Assembly (NCBI RefSeq): GCF_005938655.1
Contig: NZ_VCQT01000022.1
Coordinates: forward strand, 1 to 64,000
From: Alloalcanivorax gelatiniphagus
GTDB taxonomy: Bacteria > Pseudomonadota > Gammaproteobacteria > Pseudomonadales > Alcanivoracaceae
Direction of reading: 5' to 3'
DNA length: 64,000 nt
A model generated the notes under the pieces. It was not told the origin of the DNA, did no database searches, and saw only the letters and a program-made list of their open reading frames with translations. The translations under genes were made by a program, and so were the position numbers. Positions within the stretch are counted from its first letter, which is position 1. Every line of letters starts with the position of its first letter. Of this stretch, positions 7,209 through 16,576 are shown piece by piece.

Positions 7209-8603
7209 CTATGCCGGGTCACACGGAGGACATTCCACCGACACCGCCCTGCCGGCCTCCCGGTAGCGTTGCCGCAGGGCGTCGGCCAGGGCCTGTTTGG
7301 CGTCAGGATCGCCATGCACGATCAGAATGCGCGAGGGCCAGCGCCGCTGGCCGGTGACGAACTGGATCAGACCGTCCCGGTCGGCGTGGGCGGAGTAACC
7401 GCCAAGGGTCTCGATGCCGGCGCGGATGGTAATACGCTCGTCGTCCAGGTCCACATAGCCGCCCTTCGGGCCATGGGTCTGAATATCCCGGCCGGGGGTG
7501 CCGGCGGCCTGGTAGCCCACGAACAGCACATTGTGGCGCGGGTCGCCGAGCATGGCCTTCAGGTAGTTGACGATGCGCCCGCCGGTGCACATACCGCTGG
7601 CGGCGATCACCACGGCTGGACGGCGGCTCTCCGCCAGGTGGCGCACCATGCGCCGGTGAGCATCGTGGTCGTCCACGGTAAGCCGCTGCTCGAAGGCCAG
7701 CGGCCGGCGCCCGACGGCCCGGCGCGCCCGCGCCTCCGCCGGCCAGAAATGCGCCAGTTCCCGGTACACCCGGGTAAAACGGCTGGCCAGCGGGGAATCC
7801 AGAATCACCGGCAGCTGGCGCCAGGGCAGCCCGTCCACCACCTCGCCATCGCCGCCCTCCTCGATGATGTCTTCCAGTTCGTAGAGCAGCTCCTGGGTGC
7901 GGCCGATGCTGAAAGCCGGAATCAGCACCGTGCCCTGGTCGCGCAGCGCCCGCCGCAGCACCGCCGCCAACCGTTCCCGGCGGCGCGCCCGCCCCTGGTG
8001 TTGGCGGTCGCCGTAGGTGCTCTCGATCACCAGGGTATCGCACCCCTCCGGCGGCTCCGGCGGGTCCAGTAAGGGCGCGTGGGGCGCGCCCAGATCGCCG
8101 GAGAACACCGTCCGGTGCCCGGCCAGGTCGCACTCCACATAGGCGGACCCGAGAATATGCCCGGCCCGCCGCAGACGGATGCGCGCCTCGCCGCGCACCC
8201 GGTGCCACCGGTCGTAGGGCAACGCCACCAGACGCTGTTCGATCACCTTGAGATAGCGCTCCACCGCCTCGGTCTGGCGGCTCAAGCTCAACTTGAAGGC
8301 GTCCTCCAAAACCAGCGGCAGCAACCGAGCGGACGGCTCGCTGCACAGAATCGGACCGTCGAAGCCGGCGGCCAGCAACCAGGGAATACGGCCCACATGA
8401 TCGATATGCACATGGGTGACCACCAGAGCCTTGATCCGGCCAACATCAAATCCGATGGCCAACTGGTCCGGCCCACCCCGGGGCGCCGCGTCCTCGCCCT
8501 GAAACAGCCCGCAATCGATCAACAGGCTGGCGTCCGGCCCCAGCACCAGTTCATGGCAAGAACCGGTAACGCCGTCCACCGCTCCGTGGTGATGAATGAT
8601 CAC
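7209..8603 (-). CDS. MBL-fold RNase with beta-CASP and RNA-specificity domains
   Basis: 464 residues, the usual length of bacterial CPSF73-like metallo-beta-lactamases. Zinc-site motifs run in order: THVHIDHVG (63-71; canonical HxHxDH with H66, D68, H69), HILGSAYVE, SGDLGAP, and the C-terminal HAD in GGYSAHADRDG and IVHGDP. The beta-CASP insert shows ESTYGDRQH and AFSIGRTQELLY, with ASGMCTGGRIVNYL in the specificity motif. Such proteins are exo/endoribonucleases. It is followed upstream by an unknown gene 6 bases away, probably co-transcribed. Confidence 0.88.
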   Translation of the reverse strand: MIIHHHGAVDGVTGSCHELVLGPDASLLIDCGLFQGEDAAPRGGPDQLAIGFDVGRIKALVVTHVHIDHVGRIPWLLAAGFDGPILCSEPSARLLPLVLEDAFKLSLSRQTEAVERYLKVIEQRLVALPYDRWHRVRGEARIRLRRAGHILGSAYVECDLAGHRTVFSGDLGAPHAPLLDPPEPPEGCDTLVIESTYGDRQHQGRARRRERLAAVLRRALRDQGTVLIPAFSIGRTQELLYELEDIIEEGGDGEVVDGLPWRQLPVILDSPLASRFTRVYRELAHFWPAEARARRAVGRRPLAFEQRLTVDDHDAHRRMVRHLAESRRPAVVIAASGMCTGGRIVNYLKAMLGDPRHNVLFVGYQAAGTPGRDIQTHGPKGGYVDLDDERITIRAGIETLGGYSAHADRDGLIQFVTGQRRWPSRILIVHGDPDAKQALADALRQRYREAGRAVSVECPPCDPA

Positions 8604-8609
8604 GCTTCC

Positions 8610-9110
8610 CTACCCCGCCAACTTCTCCACCTGTCCCAATAGCCTCAGATCCAAGGCCGTGACCCGGCCGGCATCCAACTCGTCGCAGGCCAGGGCCAGC
8701 ACCGCATGATGCAGCGCGCCGCACCACCCGGTGAGGGTGATCAACCCCGCGGCCACCCGCTCCTCACAGCACTCGGTGAACGAACGCTCCAGGTCGCTGG
8801 AACCGGCCTGGAGATAATCCCGTGCCAGCCCGTCCAGCCAGGCGCCGGACAACGACAGCTCCGCCATCAGCAAATGGGAACGCACCAGCCCCAGGCAGCA
8901 CGCCCGGGGGTAGGCCGACAACGGCGTGTGCCCGCCGCACCCGCAGGTGTGGCCCGCCACATACCCCACCGCATGCAGCTGACAACGAGCCAACAGAGTC
9001 ATCAGGTCCAGCTGCCGCTTCATTACTCGCAGCCAGTCGTCGAAGGCGACGGCGGAGAAGGACGCACGCACGAAGGTCACGCCCTCCAGCCGATCCAGCG
9101 GATCTCCCAT
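8610..9110 (-). CDS. Unknown protein, Cys/His-rich, co-transcribed with the MBL RNase
   Basis: 166 residues, largely helical, not recognised. A central cluster H-T-C-G-C-G-G-H (in VAGHTCGCGGHTPLSAYP) together with later Cys residues (RACCLG, ECCEE) could bind a metal. No signal peptide or obvious membrane span. It ends 6 bases before the start of the beta-CASP RNase gene, so the two are probably one operon, but I know of no functional link. Confidence 0.55.
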   Translation of the reverse strand: MGDPLDRLEGVTFVRASFSAVAFDDWLRVMKRQLDLMTLLARCQLHAVGYVAGHTCGCGGHTPLSAYPRACCLGLVRSHLLMAELSLSGAWLDGLARDYLQAGSSDLERSFTECCEERVAAGLITLTGWCGALHHAVLALACDELDAGRVTALDLRLLGQVEKLAG

Positions 9111-9223
9111 TATGCCCCCGGCACGGATTGATGATTATTTATACACCTTGTATAGCCCGTCCGATAGCCATTACACCATCCAGAACCGGACCACCCCGCC
9201 GAACGCTGATCGAACGCCCTGGA

Positions 9224-9583
9224 TCAGCTATCCGCTCTCGCCAGACCAAACAACCACAGCACCAGCGCCGCGGCCAATACGCCCGCCAGATTGGCGGCCA
9301 CGTCCAGCCAGTTGAATTCTCTGGAAGCCTGCAGGACGGGTTGCAGCGCCTCAAGCGCTACCGCCCAAAACAACGCGCCACTCCAAAACAGGGAAGAAGG
9401 GAGCCGGTGCAGCACACAGCGGGCGGTGACGACCATGGCCAATAAGGCACCCAAATGCAGAACCTTATCAAACTGGTTGACCTCAAAAGCGTCAACCACG
9501 GCCTTGGGAACAAACATTCCGGCAAGCACGACAACCCAGATTGCCCCACACACAAAAAGCCCAAAAAAACGGGACTTCAGCAC
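9224..9583 (-). CDS. VanZ-like small membrane protein
   Basis: 119 residues with four hydrophobic helices. The pattern DKVLHLGALLAMVV followed by ALEALQPVLQASREFNWLDVAANLAG matches the VanZ-like family (DKxxHxxxY/G, E..Q....R..ewlD...N..G). VanZ of enterococci gives low-level teicoplanin resistance, but most homologues have unknown roles. Its position directly left of the cassette region marks the boundary with ordinary sequence. Confidence 0.8.
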   Translation of the reverse strand: MLKSRFFGLFVCGAIWVVVLAGMFVPKAVVDAFEVNQFDKVLHLGALLAMVVTARCVLHRLPSSLFWSGALFWAVALEALQPVLQASREFNWLDVAANLAGVLAAALVLWLFGLARADS

Positions 9584-9802
9584 ACGCCACCCTCTCGCCG
9601 CCTCGGAGCCTTACCCCGACGCCCACGGCCAACACCAAGCTTCTCACGCCGGAACTCGGTCACCAACCCTGCTCCCAATACGCTTAGATGCTCCCAAAAG
9701 AACTCCCGTAAGGCTGGCTCGCTAGCTACTTACCGGAGAACGCCGAACAATAGCCAGAGAACGGCTCTTCCACGCCCCCACGGACATACGCCTGATTATT
9801 AT

Positions 9803-9837
9803 TACCAGGCGCTCGCCGACCTCCGCCTCGATGCTCC
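9803..9837 (-). pseudogene. Glycosyltransferase 3'-end remnant (copy a)
   Basis: About 34 bases beginning ACCAGGCGCTCG match the conserved 3' segment found at 11637, 23436, 26070 and 28677 with roughly three mismatches by eye. It sits at the extreme left end of the mosaic, immediately before the Rpn remnant. Confidence 0.45.
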
Positions 9838-9851
9838 AGGCGACCGGATCG

Positions 9852-10365
9852 CTAGTGGAACACCTGCTCCAGCGAGCCCGCGTCGTAGAACCGATCGATC
9901 CAGTCTTCCAGCTGCTCCAGCGGTGCCTGGTCCAACCGTTCGCGCACCTCCGCCGGCAATGTGCCGAAACGCCGGGCCAGCAGGCGTGAGAGAATCAGGC
10001 GTGCCTCGATGGTGGAGCCTTCCTGGCGGCCTTCCTGGCGGCCTTCCTGGCGGCCTTCTTGACGGCCTTCTTGACGGCCTTCCTCGCGGCCCTCTTGCAG
10101 GCCCTCTCGCCGGTACTGTGCTTTCCATTCCTTAATGCGATCTTCGAGCATGGTGTCGGCCTCCTCCAGGCTGTGTATGCTTTGCCAATCCAACGATGGG
10201 TCGAGGCTCTCGCCCCGGCGGCGTTGTCCATTATATAAAACAATCGGCAAAACCAGTGGCAGAGCGCCACCTCGTTCCACTTCGCCGCGTCGAATCAGGT
10301 TCTGGATCCCGCACCATCTCCTTGTGCGCGAACAGCAGCTTGTAGCCGGTGTCATGCTGTGCCAT
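9852..10365 (-). pseudogene. Rpn-family (YhgA-like PD-(D/E)XK) nuclease, internally deleted
   Basis: The ATG at 10365 begins MAQ followed by HDTGYKLLFAHKEMVRD, the signature N-terminus of Rpn recombination-promoting nucleases/transposase_31. After about 20 codons the frame is broken, and the sequence resumes in another frame at IQNLIRRGEVERGG...LPLVLPIVLYNG, which in intact relatives lies about 100 residues later. The catalytic centre between them is therefore missing. The C-terminus is intact, including a glycine/glutamate repeat and an RLILSRLLARRFG helix. Intact family members are about 300 residues. This copy cannot make an active nuclease. Confidence 0.8.
10017..10100 (-). repeat. 12-bp minisatellite encoding (GRQE)n in the Rpn remnant
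   Basis: Near-perfect 12-bp units GGCGGCCTTCCT/GACGGCCTTCTT run in tandem and, on the minus strand, encode GREEGRQEGRQEGRQEG. Such EG-rich repeats are a common feature of Rpn C-termini and would vary in number by slippage. Identical units with no spacers exclude a CRISPR array. Confidence 0.75.
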
Positions 10366-10462
10366 CCCTCGCCCCCAAATACTGACCTTATGACCAGTAT
10401 AATCAGCAAGCGGGCCAGCATCTGTCAGCCAAAACGGAAAAGGATGTAAGCCAAAGCGGACG
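10292..10462 (-). repeat. Boundary repeat copy A (Rpn 5' end plus upstream)
   Basis: 171 bases nearly identical to 11409-11579 (copy B) and partly to 21302-21460 (C) and 23299-23400 (D). It contains the first about 22 codons of an Rpn gene, its GGGGGCGAGGG ribosome site, a TGACC-TTA-TGACC direct repeat, and a conserved block from CAGCAAGCGGGCCAGCATCT to AAGCGGACG. In copies A and B it flanks the TA module on both sides. Confidence 0.8.
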
Positions 10463-10498
10463 GCGGCACCAACAAATGGCAAGAGCCGGTGGTGGTGA

Positions 10499-11077
10499 TC
10501 AGCTCACCAGGAGCTGTTCAGCCTTTTGGATTAACTCAGGGGCAGCGGCACGGCTCTGGTGGTATTCCTTGGTGCTGTTCAGCATTCGTATCGCGGAAGC
10601 CAGCGTGATAAGCGATTGCGCAGGCTCTGATGTCGCCTGAATTTTCCGATTGTCCATCATCCATGCGAGAACTTCATCCGCGTGCCAAAGGGGGGTGCCT
10701 CCGGATACCCGGGGCGACGGGAATCGCGTGGCGGTTCTTTTCACTTCACCTTTCGCATACTTACGCATCGCCTGCCGGGTGACTTTTGCCAGCCTGTCCG
10801 TCATCAGCTCGGCGAGCTCAGATAAATTAAGCAAATCCGGCCCTGCAGAGACCAATCGCGCTTCTGGGATAGCCGTTTTTACGTCTCGCACGGCGGTTTG
10901 CAGCGCTTCCCAGGCGGTCGGCGCTTCTCGGTTGAAGTCGAGGGACAGATAGCCGTGGGAGGCGAGACCAACCAAGGCATCGTCACAGCCTGCCTCGAAC
11001 AGAGCGTCCAGCCAGAGTTCGGGGTCGGCCTCGCCGTCAGGAAGCTGAAAATGAAGCTGGAATTCAAACGTACTCAT
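10499..11077 (-). CDS. HTH antitoxin of HicA-like TA pair, copy X1
   Basis: 192 residues. The middle (LAELMTDRLAKVTRQAMRKY...RFPSPRVSGGTPLWHADEVLAWM) looks like an AlpA/MerR-type DNA-binding domain with the P-x-P...W...EVLAW pattern. The N-terminal 60 residues resemble an antitoxin dimer domain. Its start overlaps the toxin stop by 4 bases (toxin first). A second copy at 20558-21136 differs by only four residues (A/V in NREAPTAW, D/E in MMDN, S/P in ATSEP, I/M in ELIQ). It probably binds the operator at 11367-11386. Confidence 0.7.
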   Translation of the reverse strand: MSTFEFQLHFQLPDGEADPELWLDALFEAGCDDALVGLASHGYLSLDFNREAPTAWEALQTAVRDVKTAIPEARLVSAGPDLLNLSELAELMTDRLAKVTRQAMRKYAKGEVKRTATRFPSPRVSGGTPLWHADEVLAWMMDNRKIQATSEPAQSLITLASAIRMLNSTKEYHQSRAAAPELIQKAEQLLVS

Positions 11078-11331
11078 TCCCCACCTCCGGTGTACTTACA
11101 CTTTTCCACCCATTTAATGATAGCTCGCGCATGGGCCTCCGCGTTCCTGGGCGTGGACCAGACCCCATTTCGGCAGAACTTGCCACAACGGCACTCGGGG
11201 TCATTGTTCGGGCACTCAAGAACACCCCAGGCGTGTGCACTTTTGCCGGCCTTTCGCACCGTCCACCCTCTGGCTTCAGCATACTGAAGCGCCTTTTCGA
11301 TGGCCGCCTTGGGATGCTTTCCACGCGCCAT
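11074..11331 (-). CDS. HicA-like small toxin, copy X1 (intact)
   Basis: 85 residues from the ATG at 11331, preceded by GGGGGAAGATCGAT. It starts MARGKHPKAAIEKALQYAE and continues GWTV...SAHAWGVLECP, with a Cys cluster CPNNDPECRCGKFC and an ending STPRNAEAHARAI. I recall this WGxLxCPxxDxxCxCGxFC, STPRN pattern as a widespread small-toxin family related to HicA, always beside an HTH gene. HicA proteins are mRNA interferases; the activity here is inferred. An in-frame upstream ATG at 11376 lies inside the operator and is rejected as the start. Confidence 0.65.
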   Translation of the reverse strand: MARGKHPKAAIEKALQYAEARGWTVRKAGKSAHAWGVLECPNNDPECRCGKFCRNGVWSTPRNAEAHARAIIKWVEKCKYTGGGE

Positions 11332-11366
11332 ATCGATCTTCCCCCAAAACCTATCGGCTCTCATAT

Positions 11367-11386
11367 TTGTTGTCAAGCGACAACAA
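11367..11386. promoter_or_regulatory. Operator of HicA-like TA pair X1
   Basis: A perfect 8-bp inverted repeat TTGTTGTC-AAGC-GACAACAA lies 36 bases upstream of the toxin ATG. The same palindrome, with AAGT in the centre, occurs upstream of the second copy at 21259-21278. Conservation of both arms supports a binding site for the HTH antitoxin. Confidence 0.65.
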
Positions 11387-11408
11387 TTCGATGGGATCGA
11401 GCCTTAGA

Positions 11409-11596
11409 GAATCAGGTCCTGGATCCCGCACCATCTCCTTGTGCGCGAACAGCAGCTTGTAGCCGGTGTCATGCTGTGCCATCCCTCGCCCCCAGATACT
11501 GACCTTATGACCAGTATAATCAGCAAGCGGGCCAGCATCTGTCAGCCAAAACGGAAAAGGATGTAAGCCAAAGCGGACGCAGGCTTGGGGGGTTAC
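11409..11596 (-). repeat. Boundary repeat copy B
   Basis: Nearly identical to copy A (10292-10462), including the MAQ-HDTGYKLLFAHKEMVRD start of an Rpn gene that then runs into unrelated sequence. It continues right into CGCAGGCTTGGGGGG, a junction shared with copies C and D. In B and D this junction abuts the glycosyltransferase fragment; in C it abuts the AbiEii gene. Confidence 0.8.
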
Positions 11597-11941
11597 GGGC
11601 GGGCGCCCTCCAGGCAATCCAACGCCGCCCGCACCACCAGGCGCTCGTCGAACTCCGCCTCGATGCGCCGGCGGGCGGCCTGCCCCGCCGCCGCCAGGGT
11701 CTCGCGGGGCAACGCGAGGCCGTCCTGCATACAGGCGGCCAGGGACTCGACCACGCCCGCCTCCCGCCAGCGCGCCACCTCGTCCGGTGGGATGGCACTG
11801 CTGTTGCTCACCCCCTGCGGCCCGATCAGCAGAAAACGCACGTCCGGACGCCGCCAGGCCACCTGAGCGGCGGCGGCCACGTACTCCCGCACGCCCTTAT
11901 CACCGATCAGCCGCGCCACCATCACAAAGGTGAACGGCCCC
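11597..11941 (-). pseudogene. Glycosyltransferase 3'-end fragment (copy b) with in-frame internal deletion
   Basis: Encodes a piece from MVARLIGDKGVREYVAAAAQ to ...[21 protein letters not shown]. Compared with the copies at 23.4 and 26.0 kb, 204 bases (68 codons) are missing exactly between two ACTCG pentamers (the equivalents of 26183-26187 and 26387-26391), which removes the nucleotide-sugar-binding E-x7-E region. The right edge joins directly onto the stop of the wzx gene (11942). It has no proper N-terminal domain and cannot be a working enzyme. Confidence 0.85.
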
Positions 11942-13225
11942 TCAGTACGCGGTAGCGGCCAACGTTTTTCTTACCAGCCAGAACTTGACGATGGCGTTAC
12001 AGCCGTACGCAAGGCTCGTGGCCAAGGCCGCGCCGATAATGCCGTTACTCGGAATCAGAAGGAGGTTGGCCAGGATATTGATGGTCACCGTACCGAGTGC
12101 CACATACATATTCCACTCAGGCTTGCCGGCGGCCGCGATACAGCTGGATTGAACGCGGGCACCCGCCCCGGCGATGATTCCGGGTAGCAGCCATACAAAA
12201 GCCGGCCATGCTTCCTGATACTGCTCCCCAAATACGGGAGCGACCAGCCAATACAATGCGCCTGCGGCTGCTCCGCCCAACAACGCCGTGAGGCCCGCCA
12301 CGGCCCAGAACCCTTTGTTGGTCAGTGCCAATCTACCCATGGGGTCGGCGTGCATGGCGGCAAGTCGGGGAAGCAGCACGCTGCATACCGCTTGTGAAAG
12401 CATCCAGAGCTTTTCGGCTATCTGGACGGCAATAACGTAGATACCCGTGGCGACAGGCGTTAGAAAGAGATTCACCAGAAAAATGTCGGCACGATAGTTC
12501 ACAAACGTCAGGACGTTTGATAGATGGGCCTTCCAGCCGTAACTCAGAATCTTTCGACCGTATTGAGCATATCCCTGAGTGGCGTTCGGTGCAGGGTCCG
12601 CTCTCTGCGCCTGTAGAACCAGGGCGAGAGCCAGCATCACACCGGCAACCTGGGCAACCAGGTAAGCCATCATTGCCCCCGCCACGCCACCATCCAGCAG
12701 AAAAAGCGCTATGACAATACCCGCAAGGTTCGCGAACGGAGGACACAATACGGTTAAGTTATAGGCCTTGAAGTTCTCCTTACCCTGCAGGATCACAGTC
12801 AAGTACGCCATCAGAAGCGTGAGAGGAAAGCTGATCAAACCGATGTATAGCAACAGCGTCGGAACCCCGGGAAACAGCGTCTTCCCCCAGATCCAGACCA
12901 CTGGTAACGCTACGGCGATGCCCACGCAAGACACTGTAAAGGCGAGCCGCACGTTGCCAAACAGAGCTTCCCGGACGCTCAAATCTCGGCGACTTACATA
13001 ATAGACCGTGGCGGGCCCCACACCGAAATTCAGGAAATTGGCCAGCAGAGACGGCAACAATACCGCCATTGCGTAGAAACCGTTGCCTTCGGGCCCAAGG
13101 TGTCGGGCGATCAGTACGACCAGAAAGAGCTGTGCAAGTGCCGCTAAAAGCTGGCGCCCTAGCGTCATGCCGACATTACGTCTGACGGAGGACGAAAACG
13201 TACTCTGCTTTAACCTGCCGAACAT
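11942..13225 (-). CDS. wzx: Wzx-type polysaccharide flippase (MATE/MOP superfamily)
   Basis: 427 residues with about 12 membrane helices. The N-terminus NVGMTLGRQLLAALAQLFLVV...RHLGPEGNGFYAMAV is typical of oligosaccharide flippases in the polysaccharide-synthase family. These proteins move undecaprenyl-diphosphate-linked repeat units to the periplasmic face. The ATG at 13225 is chosen because it is where homology should start; an extension to 13369 would overlap the next gene by more than 120 bases. Four-base-scale gaps to the HprK-like gene indicate an operon. The window also holds an ABC-type flippase (42.8-44.7 kb). Confidence 0.88.
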   Translation of the reverse strand: MFGRLKQSTFSSSVRRNVGMTLGRQLLAALAQLFLVVLIARHLGPEGNGFYAMAVLLPSLLANFLNFGVGPATVYYVSRRDLSVREALFGNVRLAFTVSCVGIAVALPVVWIWGKTLFPGVPTLLLYIGLISFPLTLLMAYLTVILQGKENFKAYNLTVLCPPFANLAGIVIALFLLDGGVAGAMMAYLVAQVAGVMLALALVLQAQRADPAPNATQGYAQYGRKILSYGWKAHLSNVLTFVNYRADIFLVNLFLTPVATGIYVIAVQIAEKLWMLSQAVCSVLLPRLAAMHADPMGRLALTNKGFWAVAGLTALLGGAAAGALYWLVAPVFGEQYQEAWPAFVWLLPGIIAGAGARVQSSCIAAAGKPEWNMYVALGTVTINILANLLLIPSNGIIGAALATSLAYGCNAIVKFWLVRKTLAATAY

Positions 13226-13245
13226 CCTGTGGATTTTCCCTTTCT

Positions 13246-14364
13246 TTATGTAAGAAGGCGACGGGTCACTTCGTTGACCCTCTTTTGATAAGCCACGTGA
13301 TCCACGATCACGGGAATTTCCAGCTTTTCGGATTGTTTCGAAAAAGCCTGGCCATATATCGTCTTCCACTTATCTGATACATCACTCATGGTGATATGGG
13401 GCACGGCACCGCAAGCGAGCGCGTTGTACTTTTCCCAATTTATGAACTTGTGGAAGACCTGATATTCAGCACTCATCACCTCAAAGGCCAGGTCCACTGA
13501 GGCCTCCCTACTCAGATTCTGCAGGCTCATGGTTTCTACGTCATTTTTTATCAGGAAGCACACTTCTTTTAGTTGGCAGCCATCGGCAATGCAGCTCTCA
13601 AATAGCTGATTTGGCCGCATCTTCCTTCTGACTCTCGAAGGATTTCTTTTATTCTTGATATGAAAGTGAAGCCTGTTAAGAAAATTTCGACCAGCAAGAA
13701 TCCTCTTCTCCAGACCATTGCCGACACAGTTGTATCCATAGATTTTTGGCCAGGCCATATTCCCGTAGACCACGCCATCAGCATCCAGAACTGCGATGTC
13801 GTCTGAGATAAAGGCAACCTCTTCGTTATCGACAAAGGATAGCAATGCGGAAGATTTGCCTACACCGCCCGTACCGGTCAACAACACACATCCGCCCCTG
13901 GTTCCCACGCAGGCCGCATGGATGGGCGCAAGGCCGGGCAAAAAATACACTGTAGGGATAAGGATCAGTTCATGCAGAATCTGCTCGAACCATTCAATCC
14001 GAGAGGGATACTCCATGGATATCAGCTTCTTCAGATAGCCGATCATCGTCCTGTAATTGGGTTCTCTTGCTACCACAAAGACATTCAGTGGCTTTGCACC
14101 AATATTATCCCACGCGACTACCGTCCCGCCGAAATCAACCTGCAGGGCAGTCTCATTTCTTTTGAATATCTTGGGATTGTTCGCAAAACCGCTTTCGATA
14201 AACTCTTCGTCAATGAAAGAGACGATCACGTCCGGATCATCCTCTTCCACGGACGTATACAGATCCAGCGAAGCACTCAGGCAGTCCTGCCATCGCCCAT
14301 CGGATACGAATCGGAAATTTCTACCGAATATTTTTTTATTGAGCTGGTACGCACCTGAGTTCAT
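13246..14364 (-). CDS. HPr kinase/phosphorylase-like P-loop protein of a polysaccharide locus
   Basis: 372 residues. The C-terminal half contains GTGGVGKSS (Walker A, 164-172) preceded by LAPIHAACV, and FISDDIAVL (185-193), the layout of the HprK C-terminal kinase domain (H before the P-loop and a DD after it). The N-terminal half is not recognised. True HprK phosphorylates Ser46 of HPr; stand-alone homologues in polysaccharide and lasso-peptide loci have uncertain substrates. It lies between a glycosyltransferase gene and wzx, 5-20 bases from each, so it is part of that operon. Its target may be a sugar precursor or regulator; unknown. Confidence 0.7.
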   Translation of the reverse strand: MNSGAYQLNKKIFGRNFRFVSDGRWQDCLSASLDLYTSVEEDDPDVIVSFIDEEFIESGFANNPKIFKRNETALQVDFGGTVVAWDNIGAKPLNVFVVAREPNYRTMIGYLKKLISMEYPSRIEWFEQILHELILIPTVYFLPGLAPIHAACVGTRGGCVLLTGTGGVGKSSALLSFVDNEEVAFISDDIAVLDADGVVYGNMAWPKIYGYNCVGNGLEKRILAGRNFLNRLHFHIKNKRNPSRVRRKMRPNQLFESCIADGCQLKEVCFLIKNDVETMSLQNLSREASVDLAFEVMSAEYQVFHKFINWEKYNALACGAVPHITMSDVSDKWKTIYGQAFSKQSEKLEIPVIVDHVAYQKRVNEVTRRLLT

Positions 14365-14369
14365 GTTGA

Positions 14370-15617
14370 TTAAGCCTTACCCGATATCCGTTCCACAGCA
14401 TCAACGAATGCTGGATAGTTCCTATTGGCATTGAAGTATTCTTCTATATGCCGCCTGGCTGACTCCGCCATGACCTCTCTGCGCGCCATCGGTGCCAGTA
14501 CACACTCCTCAATAGCGTCCGCGATATCCCGAGGGCCGGGTTCCGACTTCAGCAAACGACCACGCTCATCGGATACCAGACCGGCGACACTGCCGACATC
14601 GGGAGCGATCACCGGTACACCGAAGCTCATGGCCTCCATGATGGAGACCGGCATGCCCTCCGAGGCACTGCTGTTGATGAATACGTCAACGGGGTTGTCC
14701 TCGAAGAATTGTTTCACTCGGTCGTGTTCCAGAGCGCCGGTAAACCGGCATCTCAGGTTTGCCAGGCGCCGGGCTCGGGACTCCGCCTCGGTTTTCAGCG
14801 CTTCGTATAGAGGCCCATGGCCGATGTGCGTCCAGGAGACCGAAAGATCCGGAATTTTCGCCGCGAACTGCTCGACCGCTTCCAGGATTCGATCTATGCG
14901 TTTCACCGGAGCACAAAAAGACAGCGACAGGATATGCACATTCCCTTTCGGGCTCCGCGAGGTCATTGCCGTGCCCACTGGTACACCTAACGGTGCCACC
15001 TGTACGCTTTGTCTTGTGCCACCGAAGCGCGCGTGGAAGTAATCCGCCGCTTCCGCTGACAGGCAGAACACCGTATCAAAACTGTCCACGTACTGGCGTT
15101 TCAAAGGCATATACTCGTGGGCTCGCTCCTCTTCGTAGAGGTCCGCCCGATGCGCCCTAGAGACCACTTTGCCTGGCCACCCTTTTCGCTTCTGCTCACA
15201 AGCCGCGTACGCGGCGGCATTGTTCCAATAGCTGTAGATGACGTCCGTTGGATTGTCGGCAAGGAATCGTTTCAGACGCCTTTCGGCGATTTTAACCTGT
15301 GTGGTTTCTTTCAGGGCCAACCAGACGGTGGCCAGCGTCAGTTTTGCTTGCGAGCGAAGATAGCGGACCTCATTTCTGAAAGTAGCGGAGAACAACGCAC
15401 TGAAAAGCGCGCTGACCATCGCTGCCCTGGGCACTGTTTCGCGAGGCTCCGAAACTTCAAGCCGCTTCGGGACCGGCCTGGGCTCACCGGCTCCCAGGGC
15501 CGGCAAAATGCGGATGTCCTGGAAACCGCTATCGGCCCAATACCCGATTTCATCTTCCAGAAACTGTTCTCCCGGGGGATACGGGTAATTAATGGTCAGC
15601 AACAGCAGACTTGCCAC
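14370..15617 (-). CDS. Glycosyltransferase family 4 (GT-B)
   Basis: 415 residues. It starts MASLLLLTINYPYPPGEQFLEDE, a form typical of GT4 enzymes with an N-terminal acceptor domain. The C-terminal donor domain carries VDVFINSSASEGMPVSIMEAMSFGVPVIA (about residues 310-338), with the E-x7-E pair for the nucleotide sugar. The FCAPVKRIDRILEAV segment is the usual start of that domain. Donor and acceptor cannot be read from sequence. It sits 5 bases upstream of the WbpB gene and 5 bases before the HprK-like gene on the other side. Confidence 0.85.
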   Translation of the reverse strand: MASLLLLTINYPYPPGEQFLEDEIGYWADSGFQDIRILPALGAGEPRPVPKRLEVSEPRETVPRAAMVSALFSALFSATFRNEVRYLRSQAKLTLATVWLALKETTQVKIAERRLKRFLADNPTDVIYSYWNNAAAYAACEQKRKGWPGKVVSRAHRADLYEEERAHEYMPLKRQYVDSFDTVFCLSAEAADYFHARFGGTRQSVQVAPLGVPVGTAMTSRSPKGNVHILSLSFCAPVKRIDRILEAVEQFAAKIPDLSVSWTHIGHGPLYEALKTEAESRARRLANLRCRFTGALEHDRVKQFFEDNPVDVFINSSASEGMPVSIMEAMSFGVPVIAPDVGSVAGLVSDERGRLLKSEPGPRDIADAIEECVLAPMARREVMAESARRHIEEYFNANRNYPAFVDAVERISGKA

Positions 15618-15621
15618 CCGA

Positions 15622-16572
<951 letters not shown>

Positions 16573-16576
16573 CTAC

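Noticed and set aside
10017-10100. Short tandem repeats that could look like a CRISPR array
   Set aside because: Units are 12 bp with no spacers, encode GRQE in frame, and no cas genes are present.
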